64,000 nt of DNA from Desulfoarculaceae bacterium. GTDB lineage: Bacteria > Desulfobacterota > Desulfobulbia > Desulfobulbales > Desulfocapsaceae. The position numbers and the translations under genes were made by a program. Shown here in pieces: positions 9,402-18,985 of the stretch (its first letter is position 1; the number at the start of each line of letters is the position of its first letter). Where the stretch lies: positions 1 to 64,000 of the forward strand of contig JAHYIV010000012.1 of NCBI GenBank assembly GCA_019429465.1, read 5' to 3'. Under the pieces are notes generated by a model. The model saw only the letters and a list, made by a program, of their open reading frames with translations, was not told the origin of the DNA and did no database searches.

Positions 9402-10001
9402 ATGACAAGAAAGAACCTCATAACACAGCTCATGATCGGCTCTCTGCTGGTACCCCTGACACTGTGCGCATCACAGAGCCAAGCCGGAAATATTGGAGTC
9501 AGCTTTCATCTTGGGATCCCCCTTCCGTCAGTCGTCATAGCCCCGCAACCTGTTTATCGGCGACCAGCGCCTGTTTTCTCTTTCAACGCAACGCCAGAAT
9601 TTATCTACTCGCCATCACTGAGTTTCTATGTGGGAATTGGATCACCCTACGATCTCTTTTACCACAACAACAGCTACTTTATCTTTGACCGGGGATACTG
9701 GTACAGATCTTCTCATCTCCGTGGCTCATGGCAAATAGTAGACTACCATATTTTGCCGCCAGGGTTTCGCAAACACAAGATTGAGCAGATCAGAAGATAT
9801 CGTGATACAGATTTCAAGGCCTCTCGCCGCCACCAACAGGTTAGCCCTGACAGACGTTATCCTCCCCGCTATAGCAGGGAGTACCAAGAGAGAGACCGCA
9901 GGAGTTATCGAGATGACAGCAGGCCTCGCGAATTCGACAGAGACCGCAGGAATTATCGGGACGACAGAAGAACTCGCGAATTCGACAGAGACCGCCGCTG
10001 A
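9402..10001 (+). CDS. Secreted protein of unknown function with Arg/Asp repeat tail
   Basis: The 199-residue protein begins with a signal peptide (about 1-28, ending SQSQAG) and continues with a Pro- and Tyr-rich domain (VYRRPAPVFSF, YFIFDRGYWYRSSHLRGSWQ) of the type found in many delta-proteobacterial periplasmic proteins that follow an RGYWY...G.W pattern. From about residue 140 it becomes a highly charged tail in which YRDD and REFDRDRR recur. The DNA of the last 110 bases is tandemly duplicated (GAATTCGACAGAGACCGC occurs twice), so the tail grew by repeat expansion. The function is unknown; an envelope or divalent-ion-binding role would be speculation. Confidence 0.75.
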   Translation: MTRKNLITQLMIGSLLVPLTLCASQSQAGNIGVSFHLGIPLPSVVIAPQPVYRRPAPVFSFNATPEFIYSPSLSFYVGIGSPYDLFYHNNSYFIFDRGYWYRSSHLRGSWQIVDYHILPPGFRKHKIEQIRRYRDTDFKASRRHQQVSPDRRYPPRYSREYQERDRRSYRDDSRPREFDRDRRNYRDDRRTREFDRDRR

Positions 10002-10033
10002 TCATGATCAGTAAAGAAAGTCCAGGGGAGCCA

Positions 10034-10705
10034 TCAGCAGGAAAAAGTCAGCAAGGCGCGACTGGCACCGGAGAAGGGCAGTTCCCGTTCAAGGGTCAAG
10101 ACATGCCGAAGAGAAATGGCAGGAGAGAGTTTTTGCATGGTTTGCAATTCCTCCCGCCATTTCGGACCCTTCATACAGATAACCGTTGTCCGCTGGTCGC
10201 ACAAGCGACTGACCATCCCCAAAAACTCGGCAATATCAGTGACCGCCCGACTGGTTATATGAGTAAAGACAGGGCTGGACGGCAGCAGGACCTCATCCTC
10301 CACCCGGGCAACCAGCACCCTCGCTTCGCTGAGATTCAGGGTCCTTATGACATGACGGAGAAAGGAAACCCGCTTCAACCGCGGTTCCAGTAAAGTCACG
10401 GTTATCTCAGGCCGGGCCGCCTTGCAGACAAGTCCCGGCAAACCGGCCCCGCTTCCCACGTCGAGCAGATGGGTATTTTCGGAGTTGCCAAGGAGGGGAA
10501 GCAGGGTCAAGGAGTCCAGAAAATGGTTTTCCAGAATCTCCGCCTCCGACGTTCCCTTGGCAATCAGATTGATCTTTCTGTTCCAGCGCGTGAGTTCCGT
10601 AAAATAAAGGAACAGCCGCTCCACCGCCTCAGCATCCAGCACAATCCCCAGACCACTGCAGCCCTGCTGGAGCTGTTGCCGAAAATCAAAGGGTTTCACC
10701 GTCAC
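10034..10705 (-). CDS. rsmG: 16S rRNA (guanine-527-N7)-methyltransferase
   Basis: The 223-residue Rossmann-fold methyltransferase carries the SAM-binding motif LLDVGSGAGLPGL (about 80-92) and the N-terminal WNRKINLIAKG signature of RsmG/GidB. It methylates G527 of 16S rRNA in the 530 loop. It is the last gene of a minus-strand run, seven bases after hisD, instead of its common place next to mnmG and parA. Confidence 0.92.
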   Translation of the reverse strand: MTVKPFDFRQQLQQGCSGLGIVLDAEAVERLFLYFTELTRWNRKINLIAKGTSEAEILENHFLDSLTLLPLLGNSENTHLLDVGSGAGLPGLVCKAARPEITVTLLEPRLKRVSFLRHVIRTLNLSEARVLVARVEDEVLLPSSPVFTHITSRAVTDIAEFLGMVSRLCDQRTTVICMKGPKWREELQTMQKLSPAISLRHVLTLERELPFSGASRALLTFSC

Positions 10706-10712
10706 CGTCTCT

Positions 10713-12026
10713 CTACCCTTTTCCCTGCAACCGCTCAGTCACCGAGGCGGCATGCGCGGTCAGACCTTCGAGGGTGGCCAGCCTCCGGATATGATCCGCA
10801 TCCTCGAGCAGGGCCTGCTCCGAGTAGCTGATGATGGAGCTCTTCTTCAGGAAGGTCTCCACGCCGAGCGCGGAAGAGAAACGGGCGGTGCCCATGGTGG
10901 GCAGGACGTGGTTGGGGCCGGCGAGATAGTCACCTGCGGCCTCGGGGGTATGATGGCCCAGAAAGATGGCCCCGGCATGGCGGATCCGCGGCAGCATAGC
11001 CCAGGGATCGCTGATCATCAGCTCCAGATGTTCAACAGCGATATCATTGGCCAGATCAATGGCCGCATCCAGGCTCTCGGCAATGAGGATCACCCCGCGA
11101 TCAGCCAGGGATTTGCGGGCAATCTCCTGCCGCGACAGCTTCGCCAGCTGCCGTTCCAGTTCCACCAGGATCTCGCCTGCCAGTCCCTCTTCAGTGGTCA
11201 CCACCATGGCCAGGGCCAAGGGGTCATGCTCCGCCTGGGCCAGCATGTCAGCGGCCACATGACTGGCCCTGGCGCTGGCGTCGGCTACAATCAGTACCTC
11301 GGAAGGCCCGGCAATCATGTCAATACGCACCCGGCCGGAGACCTGGGCCTTGGCCTCGGTTACAAACTGGTTTCCCGGGCCGACAATGACATCCACCGCC
11401 GGGATGGTCGCGGTGCCATAGGCCAGGGCCCCAATCCCCCAGGCCGATCCAGCCTTGAAGATCTCGGTGATCCCGATCTCCTGGGCCGCCACCAGCAGAT
11501 GGGGGCTGATCTTGCCGGCGCGATTGGGCGGAGTGAGCATTATCCGCCGGCCAACCCCGGCAATACCGGCCGGTATGCCGTTCATCAGCACCGACGAGAC
11601 CAGCGGTGTGGAGCCGCCCTGGCCGCCGGGCACATACAGACCTGCCGCATCGACTGGCCGGACCAGCCGGCCGACAATGGTCCCGTTCTCCCTGGTCTGC
11701 ATCCAGGAATCCTCCATTTCCCGTTCATGAAAGGACTGAATCCGTTCGATGGCCAGGGTCAGGGTCTCAAGAAAGGCTTCATCCACCAGCTCATAGGCCT
11801 CAAGCATCTCGGCCAGGGAGACCTGCATATCGGCCAGCGCCAGATCGGGCGCGTCAAATTTTCTCGTATATTCAAGGACGGCCGCATCGCCTCGTTCCCG
11901 TACAGCGACCAGTATCTCGGAGACAATGGCCCGACAGGAATCATCCGCTGGTTGAAAACGTTGTAGAAGAGCAGCTATAATCTGCTCCCCTTCCTCGGTA
12001 TTGCTTTTCACAGGCTTAATAAGCAT
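10713..12026 (-). CDS. hisD: Histidinol dehydrogenase
   Basis: The 437-residue enzyme catalyses the last two oxidations of histidine synthesis, from histidinol to histidine. It shows the family hallmarks [23 protein letters not shown](M)LAQAEHD and the catalytic Glu-His in VEHLELM. A frame reaching 12092 exists, but ATG 12026 has GTGGGG upstream and starts MLIKPVKS, in line with the family. It sits between ubiE and rsmG, separate from hisB at 17047, so the histidine genes are dispersed. Confidence 0.94.
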   Translation of the reverse strand: MLIKPVKSNTEEGEQIIAALLQRFQPADDSCRAIVSEILVAVRERGDAAVLEYTRKFDAPDLALADMQVSLAEMLEAYELVDEAFLETLTLAIERIQSFHEREMEDSWMQTRENGTIVGRLVRPVDAAGLYVPGGQGGSTPLVSSVLMNGIPAGIAGVGRRIMLTPPNRAGKISPHLLVAAQEIGITEIFKAGSAWGIGALAYGTATIPAVDVIVGPGNQFVTEAKAQVSGRVRIDMIAGPSEVLIVADASARASHVAADMLAQAEHDPLALAMVVTTEEGLAGEILVELERQLAKLSRQEIARKSLADRGVILIAESLDAAIDLANDIAVEHLELMISDPWAMLPRIRHAGAIFLGHHTPEAAGDYLAGPNHVLPTMGTARFSSALGVETFLKKSSIISYSEQALLEDADHIRRLATLEGLTAHAASVTERLQGKG

Positions 12027-12100
12027 ATTTTCCCCACTCAATTTTTTTTTAAACCAGGTCGCTTCCCTGAAAAGGGCAGCAACCGCGGGCAACAGCTCCC

Positions 12101-12835
12101 TTACTCATCCTTCCGTCCCCAGTGAACCCCGATGGTTCCAAGCATGAAGCGTTGATATCCAACATCCTGAAAACCGGCCTCAGTAAAAAGAGCGGCCAAG
12201 GCATCAGCGCTGTAAAATTCCATGGTTGAACCGGTCAGATAAGCGTAAGCGGCCTCATCTCTGGCAATAAATCGGCCAAGAAAAGGGATACCAAAGCGAA
12301 AATAAAAGCGGACAAAAGGGTACAGCAGGTTTTTCCGTGGAGGCGTGGTATCCAAACAGACCACCCGGCCGCCCGGCTTCAGGACCCGGCGCACCTCTTT
12401 GAGCACCTCCAGGGCATCATCAACATTTCTGAGGAGATAGCCAAAGCTCACCGATTCAAAACTGTTATCGGCAAAGGGCAGGAAATTGGCGTCACAGGCC
12501 TGCCAGTAAATTTCCAATGCCGCAAACCGCTTCCCGGCCTCCTTCAGCATATTCTGGGAAAAATCAGCACCAATCACCCGGCAATGATGGTACGTCCTCC
12601 GGGTCAGGGCGGCAATATCGCCAGTGCCGGTAGCCAGATCGAGCGCCCATCCCGACCCGGGATCCTGCACCTTCCCGACCACAAAACGGCGCCAGCGCTG
12701 ATCCTGCCCCAAGGTCATCACCCGGTTCATCAGGTCATACGACCCGGCAATGGCATCAAACATCCTTTGGACACCAGGCCCCTTACTCACTTTTTCATTC
12801 TCTTTCTCATATTTTAAGTGTGTATCTGTATCCAT
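12101..12835 (-). CDS. ubiE: Demethylmenaquinone methyltransferase (UbiE/MenG)
   Basis: This SAM-dependent methyltransferase of 244 residues from the chosen start carries the UbiE signatures MFDAIAGSYDLMNRVMT, ALDLATGTGDIA and FGYLLRNVDD. In an anaerobe it most likely makes menaquinone from demethylmenaquinone; complex I in this window would need such a quinone. The frame opens at 12868, inside asnS, but ATG 12835 with AGGA upstream fits family length better. It is tightly packed between asnS and hisD. Confidence 0.9.
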   Translation of the reverse strand: MDTDTHLKYEKENEKVSKGPGVQRMFDAIAGSYDLMNRVMTLGQDQRWRRFVVGKVQDPGSGWALDLATGTGDIAALTRRTYHHCRVIGADFSQNMLKEAGKRFAALEIYWQACDANFLPFADNSFESVSFGYLLRNVDDALEVLKEVRRVLKPGGRVVCLDTTPPRKNLLYPFVRFYFRFGIPFLGRFIARDEAAYAYLTGSTMEFYSADALAALFTEAGFQDVGYQRFMLGTIGVHWGRKDE

Positions 12836-12854
12836 CCGTGGTTCCTGGTAATGT

Positions 12855-14222
12855 TCAACAGGGGGCAAAACCCGGGGTGCGCGGAAAGGGAATCACCTCG
12901 CGGATATTGGCCATACCGGTGACAAACTGTACCAGGCGTTCAAAACCAAGGCCAAAACCGGAATGGGGAACCGTACCGTAGCGCCGGAGATCAAGATACC
13001 ATTTATAGCCGCTCAGTTCAATGCCCGCCTCCTGCATCCGGGCCAGAAGGACATCGTACCTCTCCTCGCGCTGACTGCCGCCGATAATCTCGCCTATCCC
13101 CGGCATCAGGATATCCATGGCGGCCACGGTCCGGCCGTCGTCACTGACCCGCATATAAAAAGGCTTGATGGCTGCCGGATAATCCGTGACAATCAGCGGC
13201 CGCTGATAAATCGTTTCCGTCAGATAGCGTTCATGCTCTGACTGCAGGTCAATCCCCCACTCCACCGGATAGGCAAACGACTGCTTTGACTGCAGGAGTT
13301 GTTCCACGGCCTCGGTATAGGTGATCTGGGCAAAATCATGCTCGACTACCCGCTGGAGCCGGGCCAGCAGCCCTTTTTCAATAAAGCGGTCAAAAAGGGC
13401 CAGATCCTCGCTGCACTCGGTAAGGACCAGCCGCAGAAGATACTTCAGCATCTCTTCCGCCACCTGCCTGTTTCCGGCAAGGTCGCAAAAGGCCATCTCC
13501 GGTTCCACCATCCAGAACTCGGCCAAATGCCGGCTGGTGTTGGAATTTTCCGCCCGGAAGGTCGGACCGAAGGTGTAGACATTGCCCAGGGCCTGGGCAT
13601 AGACCTCGGCCTGAAGCTGTCCGCTGACGGTCAGACCGGCAGGGCGGCCGAAAAACTCATTACCGGCCTTCCCGGCAGCAGCTGCAGAGGGAGTAGTGAC
13701 CTGAAACATCTCGCCTGCGCCCTCACAGTCACTGGTGGTGATGATCGGCGTATGTACCTGAATAAAACCACGCTCCTGAAAAAAGGTATGCACCCCATAA
13801 GACAGCCGCGACCGAACCCTGGCTACCGCCCCCAGGGCATTGGTCCTAGGCCGCAGATGACTAATATTGCGCAAGAACTCAAAGGAATGATGCTTTTTCT
13901 GCAGGGGATAGGACTCCGGATCGGCCCAGCCAAGAACCTGCACCTCGGTGGCCAGCAGCTCAACCGCCTGCCCCTTGGCCGGTGACTCCTGCAGCGTACC
14001 GTGTACCAATACACTGCAGCCGGCACTGAGTCTTTTGACCTCCTCCCCATAATTGGCAAGGGTCTGATCAGCAATCACCTGGATATTAGCGAGAGATGAA
14101 CCATCGTTCACCTCAATAAAAGAGAAGCCGCTGGCATCCCGCCTGGTTCTCACCCAGCCCGCAATCTGCAGCTGTTCCCCTGCCAGCGGAGCAGCAAGGA
14201 TAGTGGCTATACGTTTTCTCAT
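12855..14222 (-). CDS. asnS: Asparaginyl-tRNA synthetase
   Basis: The 455-residue class IIb synthetase has an N-terminal OB-fold anticodon domain ([23 protein letters not shown]) and a catalytic domain with motif 2 ([21 protein letters not shown] region) and motif 3 ([15 protein letters not shown]). AspS and AsnS share this fold; the [13 protein letters not shown] sequence and length favour AsnS. The start at 14222 is preceded by AAGGTG and begins [10 protein letters not shown]; a 15-residue upstream extension is less likely. Its 3' end abuts ubiE. Confidence 0.93.
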   Translation of the reverse strand: MRKRIATILAAPLAGEQLQIAGWVRTRRDASGFSFIEVNDGSSLANIQVIADQTLANYGEEVKRLSAGCSVLVHGTLQESPAKGQAVELLATEVQVLGWADPESYPLQKKHHSFEFLRNISHLRPRTNALGAVARVRSRLSYGVHTFFQERGFIQVHTPIITTSDCEGAGEMFQVTTPSAAAAGKAGNEFFGRPAGLTVSGQLQAEVYAQALGNVYTFGPTFRAENSNTSRHLAEFWMVEPEMAFCDLAGNRQVAEEMLKYLLRLVLTECSEDLALFDRFIEKGLLARLQRVVEHDFAQITYTEAVEQLLQSKQSFAYPVEWGIDLQSEHERYLTETIYQRPLIVTDYPAAIKPFYMRVSDDGRTVAAMDILMPGIGEIIGGSQREERYDVLLARMQEAGIELSGYKWYLDLRRYGTVPHSGFGLGFERLVQFVTGMANIREVIPFPRTPGFAPC

Positions 14223-14286
14223 AAAATAATTCACCTTGAATGATAGATGGACGCATTCAGCAATCAAAAAGTTTTTTTCATTGTGT

Positions 14287-15201
14287 TCAGCACAGCGAAC
14301 ACTTCCCGCAATACAGCACCATTTCGCCCTGACCGGGCAAATCGGCCGGATTCTTTCCGGTCAGCCCGGCAAGATGGGCCCCGACCACTGGACACTTGAT
14401 GGTCAGGAGAAAGAAGATATCCGCATCGATCCCGGCAACTGCCTCCGACAAGGTCTCAAAATTCCCCTGACCTTTGGAAATAATAAGATCAGCACCCCGA
14501 AAGGCATCAAGAAATTCAGCGGAGCAGCTGGCAAGGGGGGTTCCTGGACAGGCGGTTCCATTGCTGACAATTCTGGCATACCGATCAAGGCCGCAGAAGA
14601 TGGCATCAGCGATCAGGGCGTCATTAATGATCGGCCCTTCTTTCACCGCCACAGTCACCTCCAGCCCCAAATCGACCAGAGCCCGGACAACCAGGAAATC
14701 ATAGACGATCTCGCCGCAGTTATCGGCAAGGTAGAGAACCCTCGCTCCTTGAGGCAGGCGGCAGACCCGCTCAACCAGCTGCCTGCTGGCATCAATGACC
14801 AGGGGCAGTGTCCTGGCCCGGACCAGGACTACCCCCGCATCAAAACTATGCATAGCCCCGTAATCAATGATATTACCACCAATAGCCAGGCGGATGGCGG
14901 CCATCAGGGGCAGCTCACTCTGTTCAACTTCCCGGATGAGATCAGGCAGGAGGGCAAGGGCCTGATCGTTTGATGCTCTTTTTATGGCCAGGTAGGGATC
15001 AGCGCAACCGGTCACCCCGGCAATGGTCGCATAAACTGCCACTGCATTTTCAGGTGGGGTCAAGGACATCTCCATCCGCGGCAGCAGGGCGGCAACAGCC
15101 CGGGCCACTGCCAGATGCACAGCCTCGTCCGTCGAACTGATCCGCGCCACCCGCAGGGCCTGGGCCATAAAACAGGAAAGACAGTCAACAGAGCACCTCA
15201 T
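14287..15201 (-). CDS. DUF89 family protein (ARMT1-like phosphatase fold)
   Basis: The 304-residue protein matches the DUF89 family of metal-dependent damage-control phosphatases: [11 protein letters not shown] (about 157-167), a [10 protein letters not shown] stretch and [10 protein letters not shown], which supply the metal and phosphate site. Paired cysteines at the start (Cys3, Cys7, Cys10) and end (YCGKCSLC) are typical of the prokaryotic subgroup and could bind a metal. Characterised relatives hydrolyse harmful sugar phosphates; the substrate here is unknown. Its start overlaps the stop of the upstream ttcA-like gene by four bases. Confidence 0.85.
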   Translation of the reverse strand: MRCSVDCLSCFMAQALRVARISSTDEAVHLAVARAVAALLPRMEMSLTPPENAVAVYATIAGVTGCADPYLAIKRASNDQALALLPDLIREVEQSELPLMAAIRLAIGGNIIDYGAMHSFDAGVVLVRARTLPLVIDASRQLVERVCRLPQGARVLYLADNCGEIVYDFLVVRALVDLGLEVTVAVKEGPIINDALIADAIFCGLDRYARIVSNGTACPGTPLASCSAEFLDAFRGADLIISKGQGNFETLSEAVAGIDADIFFLLTIKCPVVGAHLAGLTGKNPADLPGQGEMVLYCGKCSLC

Positions 15202-15971
15202 AACAGGTATCCTTCCCGCACATTGGCCATTGAGGCAAAGATCGAGGCCTTGATCCCGGGATCTTGATCATACATGGTCTGCAGCAGCTTGCGTACGTGA
15301 TCACGCCGGGTATTCCCTGCCAGAGGGCAAAGATTCTCAACTGGTGTCAGACCAAGAGTCCTGGCCATCTCCAGCACCTCATGTTTTTCAATATAGGCCA
15401 TGGGTCGGACAAGAGCCAGCCTGCCGTCAAAAAGATCCTGCCTGGGCATCATGGTTGAGAGGTTGCCGCTATAGAACATATTGAGGAAAAGGGTCTCGAT
15501 AAGATCGTCCTTGTGGTGACCAAAGGCAATCTTGCTGCATCCATAGTCCCGGGCCAGATCAAAAAGCTGATGACGACGCTGGCGGGCGCAGAGAAAACAG
15601 CTCCGTTCAGGTCGCTCATCTTCCGGGGCAATCCCTGGTGCGCGCGACACCGGACCATCAGCCAGTTGCCTTGCCTGTTCCACCAACAGAGGGATGCCGA
15701 AGCGGTCAAGTTGACGGCGGATCTCGTCAACAGGATTGGCGCCACCATCCCCTGGTTTCCGGAATCCCATATCAATATGGACAAACCGCAGGGTGTAGCT
15801 GATGGGAGCCTTCTTCAGCCACATCTGCAGCAGCCAGGCCAAAACCAGACTGTCAACCCCGCCGGACACGGCCACCAGCACACAATCACCATGACTGAGC
15901 ATGGAATAGGCCTGCATGGCCTGACCAATGCGCCGGTTGACCTGCCGGGGAAGAATCATCGCTGATCTCAT
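15198..15971 (-). CDS. TtcA-like PP-loop ATPase (tRNA thiolation type)
   Basis: The 257-residue protein has the adenylating PP-loop SGGVDS at about 35-40, CFLCARQRR (about 124-132) and a later Cys in ENLCP, the residues that in TtcA hold a 4Fe-4S cluster, plus FGHHKDDLIETLFLNMFYSG. TtcA makes 2-thiocytidine at position 32 of tRNAs. The family includes relatives with other tRNA or protein targets, and this member is shorter than E. coli TtcA (311). The ATG at 15971 follows GAGGGTG; ATG 15959 is an alternative. It heads the operon ttcA-like, DUF89, asnS, ubiE, hisD, rsmG. Confidence 0.85.
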   Translation of the reverse strand: MRSAMILPRQVNRRIGQAMQAYSMLSHGDCVLVAVSGGVDSLVLAWLLQMWLKKAPISYTLRFVHIDMGFRKPGDGGANPVDEIRRQLDRFGIPLLVEQARQLADGPVSRAPGIAPEDERPERSCFLCARQRRHQLFDLARDYGCSKIAFGHHKDDLIETLFLNMFYSGNLSTMMPRQDLFDGRLALVRPMAYIEKHEVLEMARTLGLTPVENLCPLAGNTRRDHVRKLLQTMYDQDPGIKASIFASMANVREGYLL

Positions 15972-16196
15972 CAGGCACCCTCAGGAAAAACCATTTTGGC
16001 TTTCACTCTGTCGTTGCAACTCCTCAGGGAGAGCTTTGATGCTCCGGAGTTGCACACGGAGTGGACGCTGGCCAGGGACGGCCCAGTGTCGCTGGCGCCT
16101 AGAACAGCGCTGGTGCTACCGCCTCGGGAGAATGATTCCTGGAATTTGAACAAAAAAAGACTGCCGTTCATGACACTCCAATGGTAGTTTTTTTTA
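15972..16196. other. Structured intergenic region, possible repeat B relic
   Basis: No gene is seen between the ttcA-like start and repeat C. TGCAACTCC and GGAGTTGCA (about 16015-16055) can form a 9-bp stem. On the minus strand, GCGCCAGCGACACTGGGCCG and TCCCTGGCC resemble the core of repeat family B (GCGCTCGCGACACTSGGCCA, then TCCCTGGCC), so part of this region is probably a diverged copy. The operon's promoter should lie here, but I cannot place it. Confidence 0.4.
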
Positions 16197-16244
16197 ACGT
16201 GACATGTGTTTTGGCATTTTCCCGGCATTAAGCTGGATAGTTAC
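16197..16244 (+). repeat. Repeat family C, partial copy
   Basis: From ACGTGACATGTGTTTTGGCA through CCCGGCATTAAGC to CTGGATAGTTAC, this segment matches the reverse complement of 58463-58510 with one mismatch in 48. It ends in the same TGGATAGTTAC that terminates the longer copy on both sides. It is followed by a T-run. Confidence 0.75.
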
Positions 16245-16270
16245 GTTTTTTTTAAAGCCACGACCGGCAA

Positions 16271-16312
16271 TAAAAAATGCCTGCTGAATTTGCTTCACGC
16301 AAACCAGCAGGC
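16271..16312 (-). terminator. Intrinsic terminator of the lipoprotein gene
   Basis: Read on the minus strand, GCCTGCTGGTTTGC and GCAAATTCAGCAGGC form a stem with a GTGAA loop, followed directly by ATTTTTTA. It lies 38 bases after the stop codon of the lipoprotein gene and should end the hisB-lipoprotein transcript. Confidence 0.8.
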
Positions 16313-16349
16313 AGCTGTAAACGAACAGATACACAGATGGATGATGTTC

Positions 16350-16997
16350 TTATTTCTGCAGATAAGGACAGTCCGCCAGACGTTCCTTCAACCCCTGCCT
16401 GACCAGCTCTTCGGCAGTAATCCATTTAAAGCCCCGGCTTTTCACCTTGCCAAGGGCGAACAAATTACTTGACAAGGCCTCCTGGATCTCATCAAAAGAA
16501 GCATCCCAGAGCACTTTCCCGCTCTCTACATGAGTGAGCACCAAAGCAAAGGCGGCAGAGGCAGGAGAGTTCACCGCAAGGTCACTGCCATCCCGCTCAT
16601 GAAATCGCGTCACCGTCACCTCGAGTACCGCATTGGCACCCAGTTTGGCGCCAATGATCTGCATCTGCGCCAGACGGTCGCCAGCAGCACCGGTCAGCAA
16701 GGCATCCAGATGATCCTCTGTCACAATGTGAACCTTATCGTTGGCGCCCAGTTCAGCACTCATCAACCCGTCAACAAATACAGCCACACTGTCACGGGTT
16801 GAGACGCCTTCAGGTTTCGTGGTCAGGGCCTCTTCTGCTATCATGACCGGCATCACCACTATCCCCGTGAGAGGCTGGAGCATTACCGTTTTCTCTTCGG
16901 CCTGATCAACCTTCTTTGCCGAACAGGCTGAAACAAGCAGCGCACAAAAAAGCAGCACAATACAAACACTGGTATTTTTTTTCACAAATGACCTCAT
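16350..16997 (-). CDS. Lipoprotein of unknown function, LpoB/CsgG-like pattern
   Basis: The 215-residue protein starts with a type II signal peptide whose lipobox is LVSAC (Cys25), so it should be lipid-anchored. The mature part reads like the small alpha/beta envelope domains of the LpoB/CsgG/TolB-N type (VVMPVMIAEEAL, LMSAELGANDKVHIVTED, GAKLGANAVLEVTVTRF, VESGKVLWDASFDE). That is a fold-level impression, not a firm family match. It lies 49 bases after hisB on the same strand and has a clean terminator behind it. Confidence 0.75.
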   Translation of the reverse strand: MRSFVKKNTSVCIVLLFCALLVSACSAKKVDQAEEKTVMLQPLTGIVVMPVMIAEEALTTKPEGVSTRDSVAVFVDGLMSAELGANDKVHIVTEDHLDALLTGAAGDRLAQMQIIGAKLGANAVLEVTVTRFHERDGSDLAVNSPASAAFALVLTHVESGKVLWDASFDEIQEALSSNLFALGKVKSRGFKWITAEELVRQGLKERLADCPYLQK

Positions 16998-17046
16998 TTA
17001 AATTTCAGATGGACATCTCACGATCCCAAACGACCTGGTGATCTAT

Positions 17047-17646
17047 TTACAGTACGCCTTTTGAAGACAGGGGTCCAGTCACGAAACAATTTACGCCGGT
17101 GGCCTGATCCATCGCCCGGGCCAATCCCTTGAAAACCGCTTCAATAATATGGTGACTATTCTCACCATGAAGCAGATCAATATGCAGAGTCACCCCAGCG
17201 TGTTGAGAAAACGCCCTCATAAACTCAAGGGCAAGGGCAGTATCAAAGGCTCCGACCTTCTGATCAGGAACTGCGGCGACATAGTGCAAAAAAGGCCGAT
17301 TGGAGACATCGACCACAACACGTACCAGGGTCTCATCCATGGGAAGATAACTCAGTCCATATCTGTTTATCCCACTTTTATCACCAAGGGCCTGCGTAAA
17401 GGCCTTCCCCAGACAGATTCCTATATCTTCCACTGTATGATGATCATCAATCTCGACATCACCTGTCGCCTGAACCTCAAGATCAAAAAAACCGTGCACG
17501 GAAAAAAGGGTCAGCATGTGATTGAGGAAAGGAACAGCTGTATCAATTTTTGCAACACCGGTGCCGTCAAGTAACAAAGTCAGCTGAATATCAGTTTCAC
17601 GGGTAACACGATTAACCCGGCCATACCGCTGCTCAATAGTATCCAT
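17047..17646 (-). CDS. hisB: Imidazoleglycerol-phosphate dehydratase
   Basis: The 199-residue single-function HisB dehydrates imidazoleglycerol phosphate in histidine synthesis. The two manganese-binding HHxxE motifs are visible (DDHHTVEDIG near 67-76 and ENSHHIIEAVFK near 161-172), as are HMLTLFSVHGFFDL and SGINRYG. The phosphatase domain of the E. coli fusion is absent, as expected outside enterobacteria. It is divergent from tRNA-Gly. Confidence 0.95.
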   Translation of the reverse strand: MDTIEQRYGRVNRVTRETDIQLTLLLDGTGVAKIDTAVPFLNHMLTLFSVHGFFDLEVQATGDVEIDDHHTVEDIGICLGKAFTQALGDKSGINRYGLSYLPMDETLVRVVVDVSNRPFLHYVAAVPDQKVGAFDTALALEFMRAFSQHAGVTLHIDLLHGENSHHIIEAVFKGLARAMDQATGVNCFVTGPLSSKGVL

Positions 17647-17832
17647 ACATTTTCCTTAAGAAGTAGACCATAGTCCAGATCGAGGCGTGCACCCCACATT
17701 GGTTTCAATCCTCAGCACACTCAAGACCAAATAATTACACTATTTATAGCATATATGGTTCAAAGAGGGCCATCTCTTTTTTTATCTCAGCCGACTTTTA
17801 ACAATACCAAAGCAAAATATAACTATTTCTTA

Positions 17833-17862
17833 TTGACAAAGGAGTTGCAGGTTTGTTAAAGT
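17833..17862 (+). promoter_or_regulatory. Sigma-70-type promoter for tRNA-Gly
   Basis: A perfect TTGACA (17833-17838) is followed after 18 bases by TAAAGT (17857-17862), 28 bases before the tRNA. The placement suits a stable-RNA promoter; the -10 is a four-of-six match. Confidence 0.6.
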
Positions 17863-17889
17863 AGCTTCGTTCTACCTTCTAGATATTGA

Positions 17890-17964
<75 letters not shown>

Positions 17965-17977
17965 CAATAGAGACTCG

Positions 17978-18008
17978 AAAAGGTTCGACACAGTTCGAAC
18001 CTTTTTTT
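17978..18008 (+). terminator. Intrinsic terminator between tRNA-Gly and rplM
   Basis: GGTTCGA and TCGAACC form a stem extended by A-T pairs, with a CACAGT loop and seven T after it. It lies 14 bases after the tRNA, so rplM-rpsI are probably fed by partial read-through or by a promoter in the short gap. Confidence 0.75.
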
Positions 18009-18042
18009 ATTCAATGTATTAATCAGCATCCTGAGGAACACC

Positions 18043-18471
18043 ATGAAAACCTATCTGGCTCCGGTCAACGAGATCGAAAAGAAATGGTATGTCGTCAATG
18101 CCGAAAACAAAATCCTCGGCCGCTTGGCGACAGAAGTCGCATCCCGTTTGCGCGGCAAACACAAACCAACCTTTTCCACCTTTATCGACAACGGTGATTT
18201 CATTATTATCACCAATGCCGAGAAGATTCAATTGACTGGAAAAAAATGGGACGACAAAAAATACTACCGCCACACAGGATACATCGGCGGGATCAAAGAA
18301 CGAAATGCCAAAAAATTATTAGAGGTACACCCGACTGATCTCCTCATGAAGGCGATTAAGGGAATGCTGCCAAAAAATAAACTTGGCAATCAGCAACTGA
18401 AGAAACTCAAAATTTACGTTGGCAACGAGCATCCACATGCGGCTCAGCTGCCTGCTGAATTAAATATTTAA
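18043..18471 (+). CDS. rplM: 50S ribosomal protein L13
   Basis: The 142-residue protein has the full L13 length and signatures (WYVVNAENKILGRLAT, KYYRHTGYIGGIK, AIKGMLPKNKLG, YVGNEHPHAAQ). It is an early-assembly protein of the large subunit. It starts after CTGAGGA and is followed 21 bases later by rpsI, the near-universal L13-S9 pair. Confidence 0.98.
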   Translation: MKTYLAPVNEIEKKWYVVNAENKILGRLATEVASRLRGKHKPTFSTFIDNGDFIIITNAEKIQLTGKKWDDKKYYRHTGYIGGIKERNAKKLLEVHPTDLLMKAIKGMLPKNKLGNQQLKKLKIYVGNEHPHAAQLPAELNI

Positions 18472-18492
18472 CTTTTCGCGGAGAAAGCAACC

Positions 18493-18885
18493 ATGGCTCA
18501 AAATCGTTTTTATGCCACAGGGAAAAGAAAAACAGCAGTTGCCAGAGTCTGGATCACCCCAGGCAGTGGCAAGGTTACTGTGAATGCCATGAGTGCGGAT
18601 GACTACTTTGGTAACACATTCCAGACCTACAAGATAGCAAAACCCTTCCAGGTAACCGATAACGCTGAAGGTTATGATGTCATAGCCACCCTTAAAGGCG
18701 GCGGAAAATCTGCCCAGGTTGATGCCTTAAGCCATGGAATTTCCAGGGCCCTGCTGCACGTTAATCCTGAGCACAGATTATCCCTGAAGAAATCCGGCCT
18801 CCTGACCCGTGATCCTCGTATGAAGGAACGGAAAAAATATGGTCAGAAAGGCGCACGTGCCAAGTTTCAGTTTTCTAAACGTTAA
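18493..18885 (+). CDS. rpsI: 30S ribosomal protein S9
   Basis: The 130-residue S9 has RFYATGKRKTAVARVW at the N-terminus, GGGKSAQVDALSHGISRALL, and the basic C-terminal tail KGARAKFQFSKR that reaches into the decoding site, with the invariant Lys-Arg end. It forms an operon with rplM and ends before a strong terminator. Confidence 0.98.
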   Translation: MAQNRFYATGKRKTAVARVWITPGSGKVTVNAMSADDYFGNTFQTYKIAKPFQVTDNAEGYDVIATLKGGGKSAQVDALSHGISRALLHVNPEHRLSLKKSGLLTRDPRMKERKKYGQKGARAKFQFSKR

Positions 18886-18985
18886 TTTCTTTCTCTCTGT
18901 TTGGAACCTTTGCTCCTGCTTGAAGACGGACACCATCCTCCTTCGAGCCTAAAGGATTTCTAACGGAAAGAAAATGGTTCTATCG

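Noticed and set aside
10752-11966. 404-codon plus-strand ORF opposite hisD
   Set aside because: Antisense shadow of hisD, whose family motifs are unambiguous.
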